Assembly: GCA_049841135.1 (NCBI GenBank) | Contig: JASGHK010000004.1 | Coordinates: 2,914,001 to 2,978,000, forward strand | Reading direction: 5' to 3' | DNA: 64,000 bases | Source of the DNA: JACRCT01 sp049841135 | GTDB taxonomy: Bacteria; Myxococcota; Myxococcia; Myxococcales; UBA5297 | Translations under genes and position numbers: made by a program | The notes under the pieces: model-generated | The model's input: only the letters and a program-made list of their open reading frames with translations | Told to the model about the DNA's origin: nothing | Databases searched by the model: none | Shown: positions 34,593 through 43,646 of the stretch, one piece after another | Position numbering within the stretch: the stretch's first letter is position 1 | Layout of the letters: every line of letters begins with the position of its first letter

Positions 34593-35891
34593 ATGCTCCG
34601 TCGGCTGACCTGGACCTTCGCGGCCCTCCTCCTCGCCCTGCCCCGCCCGGCCCTCGCCGAAGAGACCCCGGCCCCGTCCGCGACCACCCCCGAGGCCGCG
34701 CCCGCCGAGCCGGCCACGCCAGCGGCTCAGCCGACCCCTGAGGAGATGCAGAAGCGCATCCAGCAGCTCGAGCGCCGCCTCGCGCTGCTCGAGGCACCGG
34801 AGGCCAAGAAGGATTTGCTCACCCTGGAGAGCGTCTCGGAGACGGCGCTGGCCTTTTTCAAGAAGCTGGAGATCGGCGGCATCGTCTCCGCGTCCTACAC
34901 CTACAACTTCAACCAGCCCGAGAACGGCCTGAACACCGGCCGCGGCTACGACGTCTACGCGAACCAGTTCATGTTCAACAAGGCGCTGCTCAGGCTGGGC
35001 AAGCCGGTCGAGTACGACGCCTTCGAGTGGGGCGTAGGCTTCTCGCTCAAGCTGCTCTTCGGCCAGGACGCCGCCTTCACCCAGACCACGCCCATCGGCG
35101 AGTTCGGCGACCTCTTCGAGGCCACCGCGACGCTCAACATCCCGGTCGGCAACGGCCTCAAGTTCGTCGTCGGCAAGTACGCGACCCCCATCGGCTACGA
35201 GTCGCCGTTCCTGGAGGAGGCCGCCAACTGGTCGGGCGGCCTGGCCTGGACCTACCTCGAGCCGTTCGTCCACACCGGCTTCGCGCTCAAGTACGCCTTC
35301 AGCTCGGAGTGGGAGGCGGAGCTGATGCTCAACAACGGCTGGGACCTGATGCAGGACAACAACGGGTTCAAGTCGGGCATCCTCCACGTCACCTTCACGC
35401 CGCGCGAGAACACCACCTTCAGCCTGCTGGGCTTCGCCGGGCCAGAGCAGGAGGACGTCAACAGCAACTGGCGCGTGGGCGGCAACTTCTACCTGGAGCA
35501 CCGCTTCGTGCCGGAGTTCAAGACGGCGCTCCAGCTCGACTACGGCGGCGAGCAGTTCGACAACGCGGACGGCAAGTTCTGGGCGCAGTGGTTCGGCGCC
35601 AGCCTCTGGCTCGTGCTGCAGCCGGGCGAGAGCTACAGCCTGGCGCTGCGCACCGACTTCATCCGCGACACCCACGGCGTGCGCACCAGCGACGCGCCGC
35701 GGCTGGCTCCGATGCCCGTCAACAGCGGCATGAACCTCCTCAGCACGACGCTGACCTTCAACTTCTTCCCCATCGCCGGCTTCCGCGTCGCGCCGGAGCT
35801 GCGCTGGGACTACTCGACGTTCCCGGACGGCGCCTTCGACGGCAAGCAGAGCCAGCTGACCCTCGCGCTGGGGGTTGCGTACCTGTTCTAG
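34593..35891 (+). CDS. Outer-membrane beta-barrel porin-like protein (BBP2 type)
   Basis: The product is 432 residues from the ATG at 34593 with GGAAGGA eight bases upstream. A signal peptide ends at ALAEE. A Pro/Ala/Thr-rich linker and a coiled-coil-like segment (QKRIQQLERRLALLEAP) precede the barrel. The barrel starts LEIGGIVSASYTYNFNQPEN, resembling the putative beta-barrel porin-2 (OmpL-like) family, and ends in a Phe (VAYLF), the BAM signal. Divergent to potA, it may provide outer-membrane passage for the same substrates; that link is inferred from position only. Confidence 0.8.
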   Translation: MLRRLTWTFAALLLALPRPALAEETPAPSATTPEAAPAEPATPAAQPTPEEMQKRIQQLERRLALLEAPEAKKDLLTLESVSETALAFFKKLEIGGIVSASYTYNFNQPENGLNTGRGYDVYANQFMFNKALLRLGKPVEYDAFEWGVGFSLKLLFGQDAAFTQTTPIGEFGDLFEATATLNIPVGNGLKFVVGKYATPIGYESPFLEEAANWSGGLAWTYLEPFVHTGFALKYAFSSEWEAELMLNNGWDLMQDNNGFKSGILHVTFTPRENTTFSLLGFAGPEQEDVNSNWRVGGNFYLEHRFVPEFKTALQLDYGGEQFDNADGKFWAQWFGASLWLVLQPGESYSLALRTDFIRDTHGVRTSDAPRLAPMPVNSGMNLLSTTLTFNFFPIAGFRVAPELRWDYSTFPDGAFDGKQSQLTLALGVAYLF

Positions 35892-35922
35892 CGCGAGTGC
35901 TACGGCGTGAAGTCCCATGTCT

Positions 35923-35967
35923 CATAGGTCCCATCTGTCTCATCGGATAAGACGGATAGGACCTATG
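35923..35967. repeat. Long hairpin, 21-bp arms, downstream of the porin-like gene
   Basis: Arms at 35923-35943 (CATAGGTCCCATCTGTCTCAT) and 35947-35967 pair with three mismatches around a 3-nt loop. Flanking TCCCAT and ATGGGA extend the symmetry. There is no T tail, so termination would be Rho-dependent or the hairpin is a dispersed repeat. It is the first of three repeats filling 35892-36206, which holds no gene. Confidence 0.8.
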
Positions 35968-36076
35968 GGACGAATGCGACGAATGGGAGTTGGTTGCCTT
36001 CGTTCACTTGGTCAGAATCTCTGCTGACCAGCTGCCTGCTGGATGCAACGGTTTAGGGAGGACGTCGGTGGACGCG

Positions 36077-36114
36077 ACGGAGGCACGGAGGCACGGAGGC
36101 ACGGAGGCACGGAG
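36077..36114 (+). repeat. 8-bp tandem repeat ACGGAGGC, about 4.75 copies
   Basis: Perfect head-to-tail copies of ACGGAGGC. Slippage-prone and probably variable between strains. Intergenic. Confidence 0.95.
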
Positions 36115-36121
36115 AAAGAGG

Positions 36122-36200
36122 TGCCAGAGCTCCGACCAAGGTGAAGTCGAGCAGAGCCGGACCCCCTCCCGCAGTTTGGGAGGGGGCAGGGGGGAGGGTT
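36122..36200 (+). repeat. Dispersed ~80-bp element, copy 3
   Basis: Matches the pair at 8518-8728: CCAGAGCTCCGACCAAGG, then TCGAGCAGAGCCGGACCCCC, then CCGCAGTTTGGGAGGGGGCA. It ends seven bases before the stop codon of the gene at 36207, so it may act as a transcription end or a repeat-insertion site. Confidence 0.88.
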
Positions 36201-36206
36201 GCGGCG

Positions 36207-38453
36207 TCACGCCGCCTTGCGGGACTTCACCACCATCGAGATCTGGTAGTGCAGCTGCGGCACCTTCTTGACCACCCGCTTGAAGTCCTCGCCGCGGATG
36301 GCGAGCACGGTGCACTCGTCGACCGCGACCACCGAGGCGTTGCGCGCCAGGGACCGGAAGGGCGCGGTCTCGCCGACGAGCTGCCCGGGGTGGAGGATGA
36401 CCGGCGCGCCGTTCACCCGCACCGGGTCGTTGCCCTTGAAGATCTGCACCCGGCCGGCAGCGAGGATGTAGACGGTGGTGCTCTTGCTGCCCTCGCGGAT
36501 GAGCGTCGCGCCCGGCTCGACGGTGTGCTTGACCGCCGCCTTGGCGATCTCGTGGACCGTCGAGAGCGGCAGCGGCGCCAGGATGTCCACCGACTGCACG
36601 TCGGTCCGCTTGGCCCACAGCGTCTGCAGCTGGCCGCCCAGGTTCTCCTCCTGCGCGAACTTGCGGAACGCCTCGCCAGGCACGCGCAGCAGCCGCACCG
36701 GCGTGGTGGCCTGGACGGTCGCGGTGCGCGGTGAGCCCATGATCACCGCCATCTCGCCGAAGATCTCCCCGGGCTGGATCTCGGCGACCTTGTGCGGTCT
36801 CCCGGCCGCCGTCGCCTCCGCTCCCGCCTGCACCAGCACGTCGAGCTTGCCGCTGAGCACCACGAAGAAGTCCCGGCTGAGGTCGTTCTGGCGGACCACC
36901 ACCTGGCCGCGGTTGATGCTCATCGGCGCGGCGGCGTCGAGCAGCGTGTGCAGCCACTCCGGACGGCTGGAGTCGAAGTTGCGCGCCAAGGCCAGGAACG
37001 CGCCGTCGCGCTCGATCGGGGTCGGGCGGCTGTTCTCCGGGATGATGGTGTAGCGGTGGCCGGGCGCCGCCAGGGTGAAGCGGTGCACCTGGTCCTCGGG
37101 CAGCTTGCCGGTGTGGACGTAGATGACGTTGGTCGAGCGGTTGGCCTCGTAGTCCGCGGTCAGGCCGTGGATGAGCCCGCCGCCCGCGTCGGCGACCACC
37201 AGGTCGCACTGCCGCTCGAAGAGCTCGCGCAGCGACTCGAGCCGCGCCGCGTCGACGACTCCCGCGGCCGCCGCCTTCTCGATGGCTGGGCGCGAGTTGT
37301 TGTCGCCGGTGATGAGCACCCGCCGCGTCATCCCGCGGTCGTCGCAGCTGAGCTCGACGCCGACGCAGGGGATGGAGTGCATCGTGTAGTGGAACTTGAG
37401 CGTCAGCCCCAGGAACGCGTAGTCCTTGCCGGGGGCGACGTAGACGAGGTCGAAGGCGGCGTCGAGCAGGCCCTCCGGCGCGTCGACGTCGGGGTTGAGG
37501 ATGGCCAGCTTGCGGCGGAGGATCGCCGCGGTCTCGCGCGTGACGTAGAGCTTGATGCGCCGGCCGAGCTGCAAGAGCGCCGAGAGGCCGACCGCGTGGT
37601 CCTCGTGGGCGTGGGTGAGGATGACGCCCTCGATCTGGTTGAGCCCGATGCCGGAGGCCTCGAGGACCTGCTTGATGTACGGCCCGCTGTCGACGAGCAG
37701 GAAGTGGCCGGCGGACTGGACGAGCATGTTCGAGCACGGCCCGGTGATGTCGAAGCCGTTGGAGGCGCCGAGCGTGACCAGCTCGAGCTGCTGCGGGATG
37801 ACTGGCGTGAGCGCGGTGTTCATCGGCCGGGTGTAGGGCGGCAGCTGCTCGCCTTCGACCTCCAGCTTGAACTCCTCGACCCGGTCCTCGGCGGTGAAGA
37901 ACGACCAGGCATTGTCGCCGTGGGCGCGCAGCGTCAGCCCGCCGAACTGGATGACGCCCTCGGCGTCGAAGAAGACCGGGTTGAGGAAGTCGGTGATCTG
38001 CGCGACCGAGCCGTCCGGCTTCTTGAGCGCCAGGCTGCTGCCCTCGCGGACCAGGAACTCGGCGGTGCGGGCGTCGACGCCTTCGGCCTTGAGCTGCTCG
38101 CGGGTCAGGCCGAGGAGCGTCAGGTGCAGGTACTCGACCGCGGCCTCGAAGTCCTTCCGGTGGCAGAAGACGTTGAGCTTCTTGCCCTTGCTGAACAGCC
38201 CCTGGACGAAGAGCGCCACGTAGAGCGGGAACTCGAGCGCCCACTGGACGATGCCGTTCTTGCTGCGCACGTCCGGGAGCAGCCACGCGCTGATCTGCTT
38301 GCCGTGGGCGAAGCAGGCCTTGGCGACCTCCTCAGGGAAGCCGCAGAGGATCTGCTCGTCGTCTGCGTGGATGACCACCGCGCCGGGCATGATCTGCTGG
38401 ATCTCGATCTTCATCGGGTCGAGGCCGGCCTGCGTGCGGGCGACGCGTTCCAT
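36207..38453 (-). CDS. Metallo-beta-lactamase-fold protein with two C-terminal cyclic-nucleotide-binding domains
   Basis: The product is 748 residues; GAGGAGGAA lies four bases before the ATG at 38453. After about 240 residues of uncharacterised alpha/beta sequence comes an MBL hydrolase domain with the metal motif LTHAHEDHAVG, an upstream strand HFLLVDSGPYIKQVL, and later ITGDNNSR and VVADAGGG. Two cNMP-binding domains follow: one with FFVVLSGKLDVLV...GEIFGEMAVIMGSPRTATV and one with VYILAAGRVQIFKG...GQLVGETAPFRSLARNASV. Cytoplasmic; probably a hydrolase allosterically tuned by cAMP or cGMP. Nothing in the sequence shows the substrate. Confidence 0.85.
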   Translation of the reverse strand: MERVARTQAGLDPMKIEIQQIMPGAVVIHADDEQILCGFPEEVAKACFAHGKQISAWLLPDVRSKNGIVQWALEFPLYVALFVQGLFSKGKKLNVFCHRKDFEAAVEYLHLTLLGLTREQLKAEGVDARTAEFLVREGSSLALKKPDGSVAQITDFLNPVFFDAEGVIQFGGLTLRAHGDNAWSFFTAEDRVEEFKLEVEGEQLPPYTRPMNTALTPVIPQQLELVTLGASNGFDITGPCSNMLVQSAGHFLLVDSGPYIKQVLEASGIGLNQIEGVILTHAHEDHAVGLSALLQLGRRIKLYVTRETAAILRRKLAILNPDVDAPEGLLDAAFDLVYVAPGKDYAFLGLTLKFHYTMHSIPCVGVELSCDDRGMTRRVLITGDNNSRPAIEKAAAAGVVDAARLESLRELFERQCDLVVADAGGGLIHGLTADYEANRSTNVIYVHTGKLPEDQVHRFTLAAPGHRYTIIPENSRPTPIERDGAFLALARNFDSSRPEWLHTLLDAAAPMSINRGQVVVRQNDLSRDFFVVLSGKLDVLVQAGAEATAAGRPHKVAEIQPGEIFGEMAVIMGSPRTATVQATTPVRLLRVPGEAFRKFAQEENLGGQLQTLWAKRTDVQSVDILAPLPLSTVHEIAKAAVKHTVEPGATLIREGSKSTTVYILAAGRVQIFKGNDPVRVNGAPVILHPGQLVGETAPFRSLARNASVVAVDECTVLAIRGEDFKRVVKKVPQLHYQISMVVKSRKAA

Positions 38454-38698
38454 GGCGTTCCTCCTCGGAGGTCCTTCGGTTCGTTGCGGCGACCACCCAC
38501 TGCCTTCGCAAGCGGTGTGCCTGCCCTCCTGGGCCGGGAAGAAGGCCCCGCTGCACCATTCCGGCGCAGGGTAGCCGCGCGAAGTTGGCGCACATGCTTC
38601 AGGAGCGTCCGGCCAGAAAGGACTGCCGGCCTTCTCGCGCGTCACACCGTCCGTGCGCTAAGGTGACGACGCTCCGGGCCGGCCCAACCGAGGCCTTC

Positions 38699-39430
38699 AT
38701 GAACGTCGCGCTACTCACCGCTCTCCTCTTTCTCCAAATTCCTGCCACGCCACGCTGCGAGGTCGGTCAGGTCATCGTCGACGAGGCAAAGCACTGCTGC
38801 TGGCCGGGGCAGTCGTGGTCGGCCGAGACCGGCACCTGCGAGCCAGGGCCCGCGCCGGCGAATGCGGTCCCGGTGCGCTTCGAGCCTGCCCACCCAGGTG
38901 ACAAGTTCCGTCTTTGGATCGAAGGCGCGGGCATGCCGTCGTGCGAGGCGCCCTGCGAGCTTCAGCTCGTTCCCGACCGCTACTGGATCCATGCCGAGGG
39001 CCCGACCAAGGTCAGCGAGCGGGTCCAGGTCCGGCACGAGCCGCTGACCTTGCGCATCGAGAGGCACGACGAGACGTGGAGGAAGGTCGGAATCGCCTCG
39101 GTCTCCGTCGGCGGCGCGGCTTTCGTGGGCGGCGTGGGGTTCTCGTTCTTCTACCTGCTCATGACCAGCATGGGCGACCCGGGGCCGACCCCGGACACCA
39201 TCCGGCAGCGCAACCAGACCCTGCTGATTTCTGGGGGCGTGGCGCTGGCCGGTGCGGTCGTCGCGGTCTGCGGAGGAGTGCTGGGATTTGTGAAGGCCGG
39301 CCACTCGCGGCTCGTCCCCGCCACGCCGCAGAGCTCAGCCGCCGGCGAAGGCTCTCGCATCAAACTGCTGGCGGTTGGAGCAGCGCCGACGGACCACGGC
39401 GCCCAGGCCGGGGCCGTCTTCGCGTTCTGA
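38699..39430 (+). CDS. PEGA-like exported membrane protein, paralogue A
   Basis: The product is 243 residues with GAGG six bases before the ATG. A short hydrophobic leader precedes CEVGQVIVDEAKHCCWPGQSW, a motif shared with the next gene. A PEGA-like beta module (MPSCEAPCELQLVPDRYWI) follows, then two membrane helices around 145-170 and 190-210, and a C-terminal beta strand (AVGAAPTDHGAQAGAVFAF). The layout matches many myxobacterial envelope proteins of unknown role. The next gene is a clear tandem paralogue, 50 bp downstream. Confidence 0.72.
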   Translation: MNVALLTALLFLQIPATPRCEVGQVIVDEAKHCCWPGQSWSAETGTCEPGPAPANAVPVRFEPAHPGDKFRLWIEGAGMPSCEAPCELQLVPDRYWIHAEGPTKVSERVQVRHEPLTLRIERHDETWRKVGIASVSVGGAAFVGGVGFSFFYLLMTSMGDPGPTPDTIRQRNQTLLISGGVALAGAVVAVCGGVLGFVKAGHSRLVPATPQSSAAGEGSRIKLLAVGAAPTDHGAQAGAVFAF

Positions 39431-39480
39431 AGAGCCCTCCTGCGTTAGGCTTGCGAACCTCGATTGTCCCCGGGAGCCCC

Positions 39481-40473
39481 ATGACCCTCTCGATCCTCGC
39501 CGCGATCCTCTTCCTTCAAGCTCCCGAGTCCGCTCCTGCCGTTGCTCCGGCCGGCTATCCGGCGCCGCAGCCCGCCTGCGCCGTCGGGCAGATCATCGTC
39601 GACGACGCCGGCCACTGCTGCTGGCCTGGCCAGTCTTGGAAGCGCAACAACTGCCACGGCAAGCCTCACTGCCCGCCGGGCCTGGCGGCCACCCGGAACA
39701 CGTGCGTGCCCGCTGCCGCGCCGGCGACCTACCCCGCCTATCCGGCCGTCCCAGGCCAGGCGCCCTCGCCCACCTTCGCCGGCGTTCCCACCCAGCCTGT
39801 CGGCGTCCCAGTGCCCGTGCGGTTCACGGCCGCCAAGCCGGACGACTCCTATGAGGTCGAAGTCCTGACCAGCGGAATGCCCGTATGCAAGACGCCGTGC
39901 GAGCTGCAGCTCGTGCCCGACCGCTACAAGGTGCGCGTGAGGGGGAGCGGTCACTTCAGCGAGAAGCTGCGCGTCCTCGACCAGCCGATGGACCTGAAGA
40001 TCGAGCACGCCAGCGGCGGGTGGAAGGTGTTGGGCACGGTCTCGATCGCCGTCGGCTCCGCGGCGTTCGTGGTCGGGCTCGCTGGCAGCGCGGCCGTGTT
40101 CCTGACCGCCCAGACGGATCGCAACGACACGCGCTATCCATATCCAGCCGATCCCAACTGGGCCCGCAAGCGCAACGAGAAGCTGGCCATCACCGGCAGC
40201 ATCAGCTTCGCGGGTCTGGTCGTGGCCGTCGTTGGCGGCGTCGTTGGCCTCAAGAACGCGGGGCGCAACGACATCTCGCCAATCCGACGGCCTTCCGCGC
40301 CCGGCCCCGCGCCGTCGGAGGTCGCGCCCGACACCGACAACGCCCCGGCACCCGCTCCCGCAGCCGAGCCGGAGAAGACCTCCGAGCGCGACGAACCCGC
40401 CCTCCAGCTGGTCGGCATCGGCGCCGCGCCCACCGAGAATGGCATGCAGTTCGGAGCCATGTTCACGTTCTGA
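39481..40473 (+). CDS. PEGA-like exported membrane protein, paralogue B
   Basis: The product is 330 residues with GGGAG before the ATG. It repeats the architecture of the upstream gene: leader, CAVGQIIVDDAGHCCWPGQSW, a Pro/Ala-rich linker, a PEGA-like module (MPVCKTPCELQLVPDRYKV), two membrane helices and an identical ending style (GIGAAPTENGMQFGAMFTF). An extra Cys pair (HCPPGLAATRNTC) and a longer Pro/Glu-rich segment before the C-terminus account for the size difference. Tandem duplication is the simplest explanation. Function unknown. Confidence 0.75.
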   Translation: MTLSILAAILFLQAPESAPAVAPAGYPAPQPACAVGQIIVDDAGHCCWPGQSWKRNNCHGKPHCPPGLAATRNTCVPAAAPATYPAYPAVPGQAPSPTFAGVPTQPVGVPVPVRFTAAKPDDSYEVEVLTSGMPVCKTPCELQLVPDRYKVRVRGSGHFSEKLRVLDQPMDLKIEHASGGWKVLGTVSIAVGSAAFVVGLAGSAAVFLTAQTDRNDTRYPYPADPNWARKRNEKLAITGSISFAGLVVAVVGGVVGLKNAGRNDISPIRRPSAPGPAPSEVAPDTDNAPAPAPAAEPEKTSERDEPALQLVGIGAAPTENGMQFGAMFTF

Positions 40474-40488
40474 GCGACTCCGGCCCGC

Positions 40489-40980
40489 ATGTTCAGCCCC
40501 ATCTTCTGGATCGACGAGTCCAGCGCAGGCCGCATGGCCATCGCCCCACGCCCGCGGGGCGGAGACTGGCTCGAGGACGAGATTCGCGGCTGGCGCTCCG
40601 CCAATGTCTCCACGGTCGTGTCAGCGCTGACGCGTGAAGAAGAGACGGAGCTGCAGTTGGAGCAGGAGCGGGCGCTGTGCGCAGCGAACGGTCTCCAGTT
40701 CCTCTCGTGCCCCATTCCGGACCGGCAGGTCCCGTCGTCCGATCCAACCGGCTTCGAGCTGATCGCGCGAATCCGCGCGGCGCTGGCCTTGGGTCCCGTC
40801 CTCGTCCATTGCCGGATGGGGATCGGACGCTCGGGAATGCTCACCGCTGGCGTACTCGTGGCTCAGGGCCTGAGCGCGGCCGAGGCGTTCCGGGCCATCA
40901 GCCGAGCGCGAGGTCTCGACGTGCCCGACACCGCCGAGCAGGTCCAATGGGTCGAAGCGTTCGAGCGGAATCGGAAGTGA
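40489..40980 (+). CDS. Dual-specificity / tyrosine protein phosphatase-like protein
   Basis: The product is 163 residues. The cysteine phosphatase loop VLVHCRMGIGRSGM fits HCx5R(S/T). The general-acid loop is probably CPIPDRQVPSSD (Asp before the loop), as in atypical dual-specificity phosphatases. The fold is a single cytoplasmic domain of normal size. It starts 16 bp after the PEGA-like gene, so it may be co-transcribed. The substrate could be phosphoprotein or another phosphomonoester. Confidence 0.88.
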   Translation: MFSPIFWIDESSAGRMAIAPRPRGGDWLEDEIRGWRSANVSTVVSALTREEETELQLEQERALCAANGLQFLSCPIPDRQVPSSDPTGFELIARIRAALALGPVLVHCRMGIGRSGMLTAGVLVAQGLSAAEAFRAISRARGLDVPDTAEQVQWVEAFERNRK

Positions 40981-40991
40981 GGTAGCGCGCC

Positions 40992-43571
40992 TCAGCGCAG
41001 CTTCCCCGGCGGCGGCGGAGCGGCCGTCCGCGGATCCTCCGGCCACGAGTGCTTCGGGTACTTGCGGCACAGCTCGCGCCGCAGCGCCGGGTAGTGCCGC
41101 TCCCAGAACCCGGCGAGGTCGGTCGTCACCTGCACCGGCCGCTTGTTCGGAGCCAAGAGGTGCAGGACCACCGGCACCCGGCCGCCGGCGATCGCCGGGC
41201 CCACCGCCATCCCGAAGAAGTCCTGCAGCCGCGACTCGGCCCACGGCGGCTGGCTCTTCTCATAGTGGATGGCCAGGCCTCGCCCGCCGGGGAGCTTCAC
41301 GTGGCCCGGCGCGAGCCGGTCGAGCGCCGCGCGCGCCGAGCCCGGCAGCCGCGCGAGCAGCGTCTCCACCAGCGAGGCCTCGCGCAGGTCCTTGAAGCTG
41401 CGCCGGCCCTGGCACATCTCGAGGAACGCGGCCTGGACGTCCTCCTCGCCCATCGACGGAATGCCCTCCTTCGGCGCGGCCTCGGCCACCACCTTGACGC
41501 GCGCCAGGAGGTCGTCGACCGCGCCCTCCTCGGCGAAGAAGCGGGCGCCCTTGGCCATCGCCTGCTCGTAGAGCAGCTTCGCGACCTTCTCGCCGTCGAG
41601 CCGGGCCATCCGGCTCTCGTCGATGACCAGGTCCTCGTAGACCAGCCGCGAGAAGCCGTCGACGCGCTCGGCCTCGGCGTTCCAGATCACCTCCGAGACG
41701 TCCTTCACCCGGTCGGCGAAGAGGTCGATGAGCCAGTCGGGCTCGATGCGGCTGGCGACGCGCACCACCGTGCCGCTACGCGCCCCCGTCGTCCGCTCCT
41801 CGGCGTCGAGCGCCACCAGGAACGGCGCGTCGCGCACGACGCTCGTCTCCGCGAGCCGCGCCATCCCGCCACCCGCGCAGATGACCAGCTCCGAGGCTCG
41901 CTCGCCTTCCTGCGCCCGCCGCTTGGCGACGCGGTCGGGGTAGCCGGCGAGCAGCGCCATCAGCAGCGGCCGGTCGGGATCCGACTCGGGCTTCGGGCCC
42001 GCTCCGCCACCCCGGAGCGAGCGGGCGAGGCTGCGCTGCACGCGGTCGACAGCCTGGACGGCGCCGATGTCCAGCTCCAGCGAGCGCAGCGCCGACGGCG
42101 AGAGCTCCTTGCGCTGGGCCTCGCGGAAGATCTCCAGGGACTCGAGCACATCGGAGGGTCCGCTGACCCGCGCCTTGCGCGCGAACTGGCCGAACGCCGC
42201 GCCGCGAGCCTCGAGCCGGATCTCGCGCTCGCCCAAGAGCGCCGCCACCACACAGCCGTCCGGACCGCGGCCACGGGCCTCGGCCTCGAGCAGGACGCGC
42301 GCCTGCCGCGGGTGCACCGGGAACTGGAGCATCCGGCGCCCCAGCTCGGTCAGCGCACCGCCGGGCTGCAGGGCGCCCAGCCTTCCCAGGAGGTCCTCGG
42401 CCGCCTGCAGCGCCGCGGGCGGCGGCTCGTCGAACCAGCCGAAGCGGGAGAGGTCGGTGACGCCGGAGCCGTGCAGCGCGAGCGCCGTCTCGGCGAGGTC
42501 CAGCCGATGGATCTCGGGCCCCTCGTAGTCCTGCCGGGTCTCGAAGTCGTGCTTGGTGTACAGGCGCAGGCAGCGCCCGGCGCGGACGCGGCCGGCACGT
42601 CCCGCCCTCTGGATGGCCGAGGCCTTGGAGACGCGCCCCACCTTGAGCGTGGGCAGGCCCGACCACGCGGAGTGCCCCGCGATGCGCGCCAACCCGCTGT
42701 CCACCACGGCGACGACGCCTTCGATGGTGACCGAGGTCTCGGCGACGTTGGTCGAGAGGATGACCTTGCGGCGGTCGGCCTTGGCGACGGCGCGGTCCTG
42801 CTCGTTGGGCGGCAGGTCGCCGTGGAGCGGCACCAGCAGGAGGCCCGCCCGCTGGGCGACGCCTTCACAGGCCTCGCGCGCCTTGCGGATCTCGGCGGCG
42901 CCCGGAAGGAAGACGAGCACGTCGCCGTCGAGCCCTTCGTCGACCAGGCGCTTCACCGCCGAAGCCACCTGGGTCTCGAGCGGCCGCGTGTCCGGGAGCG
43001 GCAGGTGCTCGATGGCGACCTCGAAGCGCCGGCCTTCCACGTCGAAGGTCGGCACGCCGCCCAGGTACTTCGCCACCGGCGCCGGGTCGAGCGTCGCCGA
43101 CATCACGGCGACCTTGAGGTCCGGCCGGCGGCCCTGCTGCAGGCGCCGCAAGAGCGCCAGGCACAGGTCGCCGTCCAGGTGCCGCTCGTGGAACTCGTCG
43201 AGGACGACCACGCCCACCTTCGCCAGCTCCGGGTCCGAGAGCAGCCGGCGGGTGAGCACGCCCTCGGTCACGAACCGCAGCCGCGTCTTCGGCCCGGCGA
43301 TCTCCTCGAAGCGCACCTGGTAGCCGATGCGCTCGCCCAGCCGTTCGCCGCGCTCCTCGGCGACACGCCGCGCGGCGAGGCGGGCGGCCAGGCGTCGCGG
43401 CTGGAGCACCACGACCTCGCGATCGCCAGCGAGCCCCGCCTCGAGCAGCGCCCACGGCACCCGGGTGGTCTTGCCCGCGCCCGGCTCGGCCTGCAGCACC
43501 AACCCCTGCGCGCTTTTGAGCCGCTGGACGAGCTCCGGCAGGCGCGGGTCGATGGGGAGCGGGGTGAGCAT
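40992..43571 (-). CDS. hrpB: ATP-dependent helicase HrpB
   Basis: The product is 859 residues from the ATG at 43571 (an overlapping GTG at 43574 is possible). DEAH-type motifs: VLQAEPGAGKTTRVPWALL (Walker A), VVVLQPRRLAARLAARRVA, RFVTEGVLTRRLL, VVLDEFHERHLDGDL (DEFH box), VMSATLD, and ILSTNVAETSVTIEGV plus IQRAGRAGRV. The HrpB-specific C-terminal domain ends the protein (WAESRLQDFFGM, VVLHLLAPNKRPVQVTTDL, and WPEDPRTAAP near the end). Length and tail match the bacterial HrpB family. Cytoplasmic nucleic-acid helicase; the physiological substrate is not well defined. Confidence 0.95.
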   Translation of the reverse strand: MLTPLPIDPRLPELVQRLKSAQGLVLQAEPGAGKTTRVPWALLEAGLAGDREVVVLQPRRLAARLAARRVAEERGERLGERIGYQVRFEEIAGPKTRLRFVTEGVLTRRLLSDPELAKVGVVVLDEFHERHLDGDLCLALLRRLQQGRRPDLKVAVMSATLDPAPVAKYLGGVPTFDVEGRRFEVAIEHLPLPDTRPLETQVASAVKRLVDEGLDGDVLVFLPGAAEIRKAREACEGVAQRAGLLLVPLHGDLPPNEQDRAVAKADRRKVILSTNVAETSVTIEGVVAVVDSGLARIAGHSAWSGLPTLKVGRVSKASAIQRAGRAGRVRAGRCLRLYTKHDFETRQDYEGPEIHRLDLAETALALHGSGVTDLSRFGWFDEPPPAALQAAEDLLGRLGALQPGGALTELGRRMLQFPVHPRQARVLLEAEARGRGPDGCVVAALLGEREIRLEARGAAFGQFARKARVSGPSDVLESLEIFREAQRKELSPSALRSLELDIGAVQAVDRVQRSLARSLRGGGAGPKPESDPDRPLLMALLAGYPDRVAKRRAQEGERASELVICAGGGMARLAETSVVRDAPFLVALDAEERTTGARSGTVVRVASRIEPDWLIDLFADRVKDVSEVIWNAEAERVDGFSRLVYEDLVIDESRMARLDGEKVAKLLYEQAMAKGARFFAEEGAVDDLLARVKVVAEAAPKEGIPSMGEEDVQAAFLEMCQGRRSFKDLREASLVETLLARLPGSARAALDRLAPGHVKLPGGRGLAIHYEKSQPPWAESRLQDFFGMAVGPAIAGGRVPVVLHLLAPNKRPVQVTTDLAGFWERHYPALRRELCRKYPKHSWPEDPRTAAPPPPGKLR

Positions 43572-43646
43572 CACGTTTGGGTCTGCAAGCGTTCGTTGAT
43601 TCGACAGAGGCGCGCCGCTATCTTGCGCGCCGCGAGGTTACGTTTG

